From contig JAGTJM010000008.1 of the NCBI GenBank assembly GCA_020747015.1, positions 186,001 through 250,000 on the forward strand: a stretch of 64,000 nt of DNA. Direction: 5' to 3'. The position numbers were made by a program, and so were the translations under genes. The notes under the pieces are model-generated. The model saw only the letters and a list, made by a program, of their open reading frames with translations. It searched no databases and was not told the DNA's origin. How positions within the stretch are numbered: the first letter of the stretch is position 1; each line of letters opens with the position of its first letter. Positions 55,834 through 64,000 of the stretch are shown here, piece by piece. The DNA comes from Pyrenochaeta sp. MPI-SDFR-AT-0127 (lineage: Eukaryota; Ascomycota; Dothideomycetes; Pleosporales; Cucurbitariaceae).

Positions 55834-57161
55834 GATTGGGTTTGGCCGGTGGCTATAGTCGAGGGAGATATTGCTCGAGGACAGGTCGAGGGGCGTCGAA
55901 GCTGACGATCCTCTCTCGCGTACTTTAGCTACTTCCCATGCTCAGCCAGTCTCTGCTGGGGCTTCTAATTATGGCGTCGCGGAGTTGGCAATGTGCAGCT
56001 TGATCCCGGTGATTTGAGAGATGAGATGGGGACAATAGCGGACAATAACGGACAGAAGCGAAGAGCACAGCTGGAAGAGAGAAAAGACCAGGAGAGGCTT
56101 GTCGCAACTGGGCGAGGAGCTCTGCCCACTCCACCCCAGCCCAGACCCTCTATCCACAAAAGCTTGAGGAGTTCCAAAGAGGTCAAGGGCCCAGCATTGC
56201 CCGTGCATACGACCACATGGCGCCAGCGCCCCGTCACAGGCTAAAGACTGTTCCAGCGACTCAGAGGCTGCTTGTGGCCTAGAGGCGTCCCCCATCCCAA
56301 CTTTGGAGCGCACTAATCGCACCATGGAAGAGTGTGGAGCTGCATGGTGCTCCGCACGGCGCTGGGTCGGGAACGGGTACGCCATAGTTGACGATCGCGT
56401 GCCGAAAAGACTTTTCCAAGAGGGCAAGGGTTGGGAGGCATTGCGTCCTTTGTACAGGGCTATATTGCTTTCTCAAATCGGCCTTCAAGGAAGAGCCACA
56501 AGCACTGGAAACAGGTAGCTGGCGCGCTGGCGTTGACGTTGCTTGGGACCCAACGGCCAACATGTGTCGTGGTTTGTTTTGGTGCGTCCATTAGGGGCGC
56601 GTCTCCCCCCTTTGCCAAGTCGCGTTCCTGCATTTGCAACAAGGATCAGGCCACTTTTAGCCACTTTTAGCCACTCGACCTTGTGTCTGTAGCGTCGGAG
56701 CTTGTCCTCTCACCGACGTCGCCATTCATTTGGGGCAACATGTGCGTCTCTAGTTGCTTGTTGCTTGTAGACATGCAGCTTCACTGATGCACAAGTCGTC
56801 GAGGGGCTCCAAAGCCTGAGAAATCCAGCTCAATGTATGGACGCGCAAAGTCTTCGTCGTCGCTCTCACCTCACTACACGTCCTCTCATCGCGCCTTCAC
56901 CAATGGCCTCACCTGCCGGCGTCTTACGGGATTGTCACTCACACACGACTGGCAGCTTGCGATTCACACCACATAATCTCGAGCTCTTCGGTTCATTGGC
57001 TTGACGCTATCTCTGTCCTCCATTCTAGCTTGCTTCTGGCCCCGGCTGCCACTTCCACTTCTGCTGTATAAACTGCCACTAGTCCTTTGGCGTCCACCAG
57101 TGCTCATCGCAATAACACTGCCGACTTAAGTTCAGCCTAGCCTCAACACCTCGCCGCCAGC
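55834..57161. other. Divergent promoter region upstream of Clr2 gene
   Basis: About 1.3 kb between the divergent starts at 55833 (minus) and 57162 (plus), GC-rich and C/T-rich near the Clr2 side, with a TGTATAAAC element at about 57063-57071, roughly 95 bp before the ATG. Overlapping open frames at 55925-56670 have no domain text. Confidence 0.45.
56650..56675 (+). repeat. Short 10-bp direct repeat
   Basis: GCCACTTTTA occurs twice in tandem, followed by a partial third copy (GCCACT). Within a promoter region; meaning unknown. Confidence 0.75.
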
Positions 57162-59249
57162 ATGCCTCCAGGCCAGCCTATAGCCGTTCGCCTGCGCCCG
57201 GGCTCTGACGGTGATGCTCTTCATGTCCCCAAGCCAGGCCTTTACTCACAGGTGGATCCACCCATGCTCTACCTTGAGAAAATCGGTCAGCAATGGATGC
57301 AAGCACGAGGTGATGCTCGGCCTGGAGTCAAGTACATTCTCGAGAGCCTGCCCGTGGGCTACACCATGTGGCAGAGACCACGACCATCTGACTCGAAGAT
57401 CGTTGACAAGTACCTGTACGGTCATCCCAACCAGAAGCCATTTGATTCGCCAAATCGCTTTTTCCCTCATTTCCAACATCTAATGGACAATGGCGGAGAC
57501 AACATTGGATGCCCGTGCACGGTCTGTGCTGGAAATACTGGTGTCTTGCCCAAAAGTTCGTCGAGTGCTGGGAGTGCGCGCATCCAAGACAAAGGCGCCA
57601 CGTCTTCGGAGCCACCACCGGCAACAACCTTATCTGCCAACGTCCCGGCCATGCATAAGGGTCGGCCAAAAACAATCAGCTCTGGTCTAGATGCCAGTCG
57701 AGTTGATGAAGAAGGGACCCCAGATGTATACCGGAACCTCATCGATAAGCTGCAACGCCACAGCACAGTCGATGAGGTGATTGAGGAACCGCTCAGTCCA
57801 GACTGGCGAGCAGAACAGGACCTACTTCCAAGCTTACTCCGTGCCTTCAAGGAGAAAGACCAGTGGGTGCCCCGTGTCGGCGATGTCGTTCTCTACATCC
57901 GGCAGTTACCAGACGGCGTGAACGTCGTTCAGCACGAGGAGACTGGAACTTTCCAGCTATACGATGAGCGCTTGGAGGCCTTAATTGGCCATCCACCTTG
58001 GGAGGCAGGCTTGGTAGGGGAAGGCCCTAGAAAAACAGTAACCGAACATGATCTTGTTGAGGATGATCTAAACACCAATGTTGTCAACTTTGGTGTCCGC
58101 GTTGAGCCTATGCCAGATCCTAATACCATCGATAAATCTTATTCAAAGCGACACAAGTATGTCTCCTTGCGTCTGACCAGACCGCTTGTGCTCTGGAAGG
58201 AGCTACTGCACCAGGTGCCGCAAGAGCATTGGCATCCTACCGTCCGGAATGCTCTAGGCCTCACATCGACCATATCATTGATGGGAAAGCACCGTTTTCG
58301 TGGGACATGGCCGAACGCTAGCATTTACTGTCATGGACTGTATCTTGGCTCTGAGATGCTTGCTGTCGGCGACACTGTCCGCTTGCTACCAAATGCCAAG
58401 TGTGGGCAGACGGTGTGCTCTGACATTCTGGTTATCAAATCCATTCGTCTCAAATGGACCAATTTGCACGTAGCCTCTAACAACGACTACGACGAAGGCC
58501 GTCCGTACAATTCGGAAATCTGGGTCTATGGTTCTGCATACACTAGCGACATCACACGCTCAGATAAACAGTGGCTGTCAGATCAGAGCCTCGAGCCACC
58601 TAAAGTTGCCCATGGTTATTCGTCATGGCACCCACTTCACCCACCTTCAAAGGAGCTCGCAATTCCATACTCTCGTATATTGGGACGGCTTTTCGAGCGC
58701 GATGCTATGGTAATGTGGCTAGATTCCGACTTGACCGGACTTGATGTTGGAAGAGAGGGCTTGATGGAAGCTCGCGCTTTCTCTCGTGACTACGACCAAC
58801 GCATCGCCCAGGAAATCAACGCCAGTTGGTACTGGGGCGACAACCGCGCTGATGCTCTAAATCTTCAGACTATCAACGGTCTCAATGTTTCTAAATATGA
58901 TCAAGATCGTGATCTGAGGAGGTCCCGGAAGGATATTAAGCTTATTGATGGATTGGCGAAGGCAGAAATGCTTACAAGTACGAGTAGTGCTGCTCAGTGG
59001 GGAAAGAGGCTGGCGAGCTTTATGGCGCCTGACATGTCCTCGTTGTCTGAACTCTCAAAAACTAGCGTGAGCGGCAACACGATTGATGCATTCAGTGGCA
59101 GCAAGTCAGCATCTGACTCGAAGAGGGATCTCACACTTGATTTGACTGGTGCTGAGATAGAGAACGAAATTCGCAGATCCACGAAAGTTGTTGACGATGT
59201 TCCTGGCATCAACAGGAAGAAAGCCAAGGTTATGGTCATCATTGACTGA
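57162..59249 (+). CDS. clr2: Transcription-silencing protein Clr2 homologue, 695 aa
   Basis: An intronless 695-residue frame. The N-terminal Clr2 region is recognisable: LEKIGQQWMQAR, then ILESLPVGYTMWQRPR..KIVDKYLYGHPNQKPFDSPNRFFPHFQHLM and a CxCxxC cluster (GCPCTVCAG). The C-terminal half carries the second Clr2 domain, with WVPRVGDVVLYIRQ, a large beta-rich region (SIYCHGLYLGSEMLAVGDTVRL) and YSRILGRLFERDAMVMW. In fission yeast Clr2 is a SHREC-complex subunit needed for heterochromatic silencing; filamentous fungi keep a homologue. It should act in the nucleus. The start is the first ATG after a C-rich leader. Confidence 0.85.
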   Translation: MPPGQPIAVRLRPGSDGDALHVPKPGLYSQVDPPMLYLEKIGQQWMQARGDARPGVKYILESLPVGYTMWQRPRPSDSKIVDKYLYGHPNQKPFDSPNRFFPHFQHLMDNGGDNIGCPCTVCAGNTGVLPKSSSSAGSARIQDKGATSSEPPPATTLSANVPAMHKGRPKTISSGLDASRVDEEGTPDVYRNLIDKLQRHSTVDEVIEEPLSPDWRAEQDLLPSLLRAFKEKDQWVPRVGDVVLYIRQLPDGVNVVQHEETGTFQLYDERLEALIGHPPWEAGLVGEGPRKTVTEHDLVEDDLNTNVVNFGVRVEPMPDPNTIDKSYSKRHKYVSLRLTRPLVLWKELLHQVPQEHWHPTVRNALGLTSTISLMGKHRFRGTWPNASIYCHGLYLGSEMLAVGDTVRLLPNAKCGQTVCSDILVIKSIRLKWTNLHVASNNDYDEGRPYNSEIWVYGSAYTSDITRSDKQWLSDQSLEPPKVAHGYSSWHPLHPPSKELAIPYSRILGRLFERDAMVMWLDSDLTGLDVGREGLMEARAFSRDYDQRIAQEINASWYWGDNRADALNLQTINGLNVSKYDQDRDLRRSRKDIKLIDGLAKAEMLTSTSSAAQWGKRLASFMAPDMSSLSELSKTSVSGNTIDAFSGSKSASDSKRDLTLDLTGAEIENEIRRSTKVVDDVPGINRKKAKVMVIID

Positions 59250-59977
59250 AGCTCACCCGTCGAACAATTCCGATCGGCTGATGGACACCCCACAGCGCAT
59301 AAAGGTCACACACGTGGCGTGCTGCACGCACCGTGGCCCACGCAGAAACATAGATATGCACGAGAATATGAGCTATGAAGGATTGCATTCGTTGTTGCCT
59401 AGTATAGAAACGGCAGAATTTCATTATACCCTTTTCCTCCAACATTACCACGGTAAGGCAGATTTCTGCGATAGACTGCCCGTTCCAATAGCGCACCATA
59501 GAGATGCATATAACGAAACTCATGTGCAGCTTGCAGACACAGCCACATCCAGTAATTATGCCGCCTAACCGGTCAACAGTTGTTGCTCAAACAGGCGAGC
59601 ATGTCAGCAGTATCGATCGTGTCGCGCGTGAGTTCCCTATTCATCCGGCCACACTGCGCCGCACTCCGCCCCCTTCCGCCAATGCTCTAGGTTGCCCAAA
59701 AACATGAACATTACCACAATCAATACATGGCATTGGATAAGTAGCTACCAGACTAACAAAGGACCAAGTATACAGGATTCATACCCTTGGTAAGAGCAAG
59801 ATTGTAGTGGAGGAGTGGAGTTGTAGCACAGCCCCCTAGCTTCTCCTCACCTCCATCGAGAAACACAGTCTAGAGATAAGATATTGTATACAAATACACT
59901 GAAATACAGAGAGACTACTTGGCCATTACCCCAGTCGAATTTCCTATTGCTGCATCTATCTTCATCAGCCTCCAATA
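59250..59977. other. Intergenic, no gene seen
   Basis: About 730 nt between the Clr2 stop and the next start. Short frames only. Confidence 0.45.
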
Positions 59978-60515
59978 ATGGGTTTAACAAACCTAAAACT
60001 CGTGAATAAATTTATTTCAGGCGGTGCACCACCAGCATCATCACAAGCACCACAAGCATCCGACGTAAACGGTAACACTTCAACACGTGAACTAAACCAC
60101 AATACTGCATCGACTCCACATAACGGTGCACCAAACGATACCTTCGATCCAAATACACAATACAATCCAAATCCAACACACACCCCTTCCATCCTAAGCG
60201 GAACAACGCAATTCACACAAGACACCACCACCCCTGCACAAGGGACGCAGGCAGCTCGGAAGAATGCTATTGAGCGCTCGCATGTGTATTTGAATATACC
60301 TACCAAGGCGGAGCGGGATGAGATTGTGCGTTTGGAAGCGGAGCGGCGGGAGAGGAAGGGTGATAAAAAGTAAGTGCACAACCCCTGAGGAGATGTGTTT
60401 ATGTGAAGTGAAGTATGAGGATTTGTGCTAACGAAGTCGATATAGGCCTGGGGTTGGAGCGAAAGCGTTAAAGACTATGGACAAGATCTTTGAGTTTGGC
60501 GCTAGGGGAGGTTAA
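59978..60515 (+). CDS. Hypothetical small protein, two exons, 153 aa
   Basis: Exons 59978-60369 and 60446-60515 flank a 76-nt intron (GTAAGT..ATATAG), giving 153 residues. The N-terminus MGLTNLKLVNKFISGG is followed by about 70 Thr/Asn/Pro/Ser-rich residues and then a charged helix (SHVYLNIPTKAERDEIVRLE, ERRERKG). The last exon supplies KPGVGAKALKTMDKIFEFGARGG, which looks like a conserved amphipathic end. MGL at the start could be a myristoylation signal, but that is weak. Family not recognised. Confidence 0.65.
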
Positions 60516-61172
60516 GGTGGAACGATGTGAATGCCCAGTTTTCTGTCCTAGGATTTCGTCCAGTTTTCCGTACTTTTTTAACTCTTTAGAGTTCATTCAT
60601 ATAACGAAACTGGAAAACAGAAAATGGTTGGTGTGCAATAAGCGCTTGTAATGTTGCGAGACTAGGGAATAGGGCTTCTGGGCTGACATTCGTCTTGCAA
60701 GTACAGATATGCTCATGCTTCAGCTTTGTGTATTACGCTCGTCCTTCCTTCAACTCTCATCTGAGATCATCAATAATGCTATACAATCAGCAGATATCCC
60801 CTGTAACCATGCTGTGTCCGAGAATGGGCGTACAACCGACCAGGGTATTGTGCAGCCAGTGAAATCGAACTGCAAACATCGACAGGAGGATCTTGGAGGC
60901 ATATAAAAAACTTGATGCAACAAACAATGTATATTCGGCAATCTTGTTCACACCCTAAGCGATCTTGAATACAAATGCATTTCTCATCTTTAAACCAATC
61001 TTCATTCGAACCAAGTGGGTATCTTCACCCCAGATACAAAAGTTTGAAAACGCCATGACAAGATGCCAGGAAACAATGCGTACGAAGGAGAGAAGATGCG
61101 CCGCCAACTGTCCGGTCTTTCACCATCGCTATGCAAACAATCTACCAAACAAAGGAAATCAGGCAATAGCCA
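60516..61172. other. Intergenic, no gene seen
   Basis: About 650 nt containing the 3' flanks of two convergent genes. Nothing supported. Confidence 0.45.
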
Positions 61173-64000
61173 TTAATCAGAGACACGGCAAACTTTGAAG
61201 AAACCCCACGGGAGCCACGTCTCTTGGGGAGACGCAACCGCTCTTCTGCCTAGAAGCGTCCTCAATATGATTTGTATTTCTGTTCTTGCGTTAGCAAATA
61301 TCCAGAAGCGAACATTTGTTGTCAGGATACTTACATCCTCGATCTTTCGCCTACTTCCTTCATCAAGCGCATTTCCCACACCCATGAGTGCATTACTCAA
61401 AGCCTTTGTAGCGCCTAGCGCCGGCCTCAGAATGATTGTAGGGGCATGTCGTGCAAGCGCCTTCGCCATGCCCACCCCGCTACCTTCTTCCATAACCTCC
61501 GCAGGTATGGCTATGACCGCGTCGCGTGCTGTAAGAAGATCGCGCTCCAGGTGTCGGGCGGCGGAACGTAGACCAGCTTTTACACCGATCGGTTGATTTG
61601 CATAGTGGGAGACTGCGCGCGGCTCTTCGGAATCGGAGCTGGGATCTTCGCCATCCCAATCATGATATGCGTTTCGAGGCTGTGGTGCTGCTTGAGGGTT
61701 GAGGAACACCTCTGCGCCTTCAAGCAGGTTCTGGGTGCCGATTGCAACCTTCGCCCCAAGGCGAGCGACTTCTGATGTGGTATTTTTGGCGAAAGCATAG
61801 ACACCCTTTTGAAGACTGCGAACAATACGGCCATCTTTCTTGTACTCGCGCATAGGTACGACAACAAGGTCTCGGATGCCTGAGCCCACATTGACGATAG
61901 GCCGCACAGCTGCAAGGCCTGAGAGAACACCTGGTAATTGATTGCGCTGTACGTCTGGCATCCAAACATCGTTGAGGGTCTTGTGAAGTTTGTCGAATGA
62001 AGTGATACCGTATACGATCGCATGGCGAAGGACGATATCGGAACCATCGAGAATGAGGAAATTCATAAACTCCGTCGTGTGGCCAGAGCGAAGACCGCGA
62101 TAGTCGACACGCTTAGGCTTATAATCAAGTTTGAGCGTTACTGCTTTGACTTCAAGGCGCTGTATGAAAGGTTGTTCAGCGGCCGGTGCAGTTCCCGGCG
62201 CAGTGTCATCCTTGAACTCGAAAAAGCGGGTGATGAAGTCGAGTGCATCTTGATCAACATGCAATCGTAAAGGAAGCACGGTAACCTAAATGTATATCAA
62301 TATGTAGCACGTGTACGGAGGTGATGGTAGCTCACCTTGATTACCAATTCGGATGCAGCCAGGTCGGTCACTGGCTTGACTGTCACAAGTTCAAGATTCA
62401 GCATAGGTCGACCGACCTCTCGTGCGCTCGGTGCAATTTGACAAGTGACAAACTTTTTCCATGTTGACGTAGGCACATGATCGAAGACCTCAAGGTCCTG
62501 GACACGGACATCGATGGAATTGATGCTTTCACCCGTGTCAGGTGGGAAGACGATGAGATCGACGGCGAGACCCATCAACGAGAACGCAATCTTCTTGTGC
62601 TTGCTCCGCTCAAGTTTGAGGCGACGTCGAGACTTGGTTGCGCTTCGGGGGCGAGCTGTCGCACCTGTAGACCGAGTTGCTGTTGAAGTGGCATAGCTAC
62701 CTGTTTCGCTGACAAGATCATCGATATCGTGATTGATGCGACGAGCTAGAGCCCCTTTCTCGTCTTTGACTGGCACACCAATCCAAACAGAATTGAATAG
62801 AAAGTCCTCCTCTACGAAGTCATCATCCTCATCTTCGTCTCTGGCCTTTTGTCTCCTTTCCTCGGCCCGAGCCTCGACATCATCCACAGCTTGTGAAATG
62901 ATACTTCGTGTTCGCGGCCAATCATAGCCATCGTAGAGGTTCCAAATAATGTTCACGTCGCGAACACGAACTTTGAGCGGAGCGTCAGGAGCTTTGAACT
63001 CGTTGGAGAGGTGGTACTGATTCTTCGTGGAGTCCCACTTTCGAGCTTTGCCCCTCTGGTCTGAATCTGAGTCCTTGAAGTAGTTCTCACTGAAGTCAAA
63101 ACTGTCTTCACCTTCCTCGACTTCGTACTTCTCTTGAAAGCTCTCCAGAAGTGCTCGATCGCCGCGTTGCCGAGTAATAGGGGGAGTAGCTAAAGCACCA
63201 AGGTCGTCTTCACCTAGTAGGCTATCCCCCAGCTCCTCTTCGGTAGGCAGAGACTGTGAGTTGTAGAAGCTGCCCACGAATTCGAGGTTCGTCGGCACCT
63301 CATCATCCACGAGGTCGGCATTGCTCATGAAGTCATCATCTTCTGCTTCCGCGGAAGCAGCAATTGCATCGCCAGTGAATGACTCCATCATCTCTTGTAG
63401 CGGCACCACTGTACGGTACTTCTCAGCCGTGGACGGAGGAGTGGGTGGCTGGAGGCCATTCAGGACGGCAATAAGGGTCTGCGTTGAATCTGCGCAAGAT
63501 TCAAGAACGAACAATTCGTTCTTGAACTCTACATCAACCAGCTGTGGCTTGTCTTTCCCGTCTCCTGAAATGCTGACATACACCTTGGCAGCCGATATCG
63601 AGCTCAAAGAAACATAACCAGATTCACTTAGTTCGTGAAGGTGGCGATTCGCAACCGCGGCAGCAGTCAGCGGAGCTGGTTCATGCTCCTCTTCAAGACG
63701 GGCTATGTCATCAATAGCATGCATCGAGGCTTTACGAAGTTCTACTGTTATCGAGTAGTCACTTTTCGCCTGCTTACCCGCAATATGTGCTTCTGTGAGA
63801 ACGAAGAGACCCTTTGATGATATTTTTCGTGGATTCAGGCCAGCTGCGCAGTTCCGTAACAGAAGGTCAATTTGCAATGGCTTGGCGGTGGCAACTGACG
63901 GAGAATCCGCCTGAGAGGGTTGTCTGCTAAGTGTCTTAGGTGACGATGCGCCTGTTATAGTAGCGACGCTAGAGGCAATGCCTAAAGCGATCTCATCAGC
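61173..64000 (-). CDS. atg2: Autophagy-related lipid-transfer protein Atg2, C-terminal part (5' end outside window)
   Basis: Two exons, 62336-64000 (open to the window edge) and 61173-62285, join over a 50-nt intron (GTGAGC..TTTAG) restoring SELVIKVTVLPLRLHVDQDALDFI. About 925 C-terminal residues are present. The region after the splice, including FIQRLEVKAVTLKLDYKPKR and HTTEFMNFLILDGSDIVLRHAIVYGI, is the conserved Atg2 CAD-type core. NQLPGVLSGLAAVRPIVNVGSGIRDLVVVP and the C-terminal amphipathic part then follow. Atg2 is a rod-like protein that bridges the ER and the growing isolation membrane with Atg9 and Atg18, moving phospholipids. Acidic disordered loops (DEDEDDDFVEEDF) are typical of the fungal protein. 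The start lies beyond position 64000. Confidence 0.92.

Noticed and set aside
55925..56670. Several overlapping 60-150 codon frames upstream of Clr2.
   Set aside because: They overlap on both strands in a GC-rich promoter area without stops by composition; no domain or splice evidence.
1..64000. tRNA, rRNA, CRISPR arrays or intact transposons.
   Set aside because: I looked for tRNA B-box-like GGTTCGAAT text, long direct or inverted terminal repeats, and transposase motifs and saw no convincing case by eye; a tRNAscan or RepeatMasker run would decide.

Overview
This window looks like a chromosome segment from a filamentous ascomycete (Pezizomycotina). Short 46-90 nt GT..AG introns interrupt most genes, and the families are typical of these fungi: DUF3328/UstYa, Fung_rhodopsin, HET domain, PigL_N-like, fungal CorA-like, an Sfp1-type regulator, Clr2 and Atg2. 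A Dothideomycete, perhaps Pleosporales, is my inference from general protein style and is not proven. Exon models were built by eye from splice signals, reading-frame continuity and family motifs, so they are predictions.

Left part (0-11 kb): a small unknown protein, Tim10, a MYND-finger protein, a sorbitol/xylitol-type dehydrogenase, two seven-helix Fung_rhodopsin (PTH11-like) membrane proteins, and an alpha/beta hydrolase between them.

Main find (12.8-16.5 kb): a compact candidate gene cluster for a ribosomally made, modified secreted peptide of the dikaritin (ustiloxin/phomopsin/asperipin/victorin) kind. It has three parts. (i) A minus-strand precursor with a signal peptide and six copies of one 12-residue peptide, the copies separated by Lys-Arg (Kex2-type) sites. 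(ii) A divergently transcribed DUF3328/UstYa-type membrane oxidase with both HxxHC motifs. (iii) A SAM-dependent methyltransferase convergent with the oxidase. The peptide is identical in all six repeats, while the codons have drifted; the conserved Arg uses five different codons. The repeat sequence does not match any dikaritin core I know. To the right are a TA-rich block and a frameshifted aminoglycoside-phosphotransferase-like gene.

Middle (19.8-35 kb): a 1212-residue ankyrin-repeat protein, an MCT-like major facilitator transporter, an unknown two-exon protein, an acetoacetate-decarboxylase-like barrel protein, and an Sfp1-type C2H2 transcription factor with a long upstream region. About 5.8 kb (35.1-40.9 kb) carries no gene I can support.

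Right accessory island (40.9-51.6 kb): a HET-domain protein, a PigL_N/STAND-type N-terminal protein, a CorA-like membrane protein, a divergent protein kinase, and a decayed DUF7924-like fragment, with TA-rich, possibly RIP-affected spacers. This is the usual company of fungal allorecognition/NLR-type genes. From 52 kb on the window returns to ordinary genes: an unknown 595-residue protein, a single-pass glycoprotein-like membrane protein, the silencing factor Clr2, a small unknown protein, and the C-terminal part of Atg2 running off the right edge.
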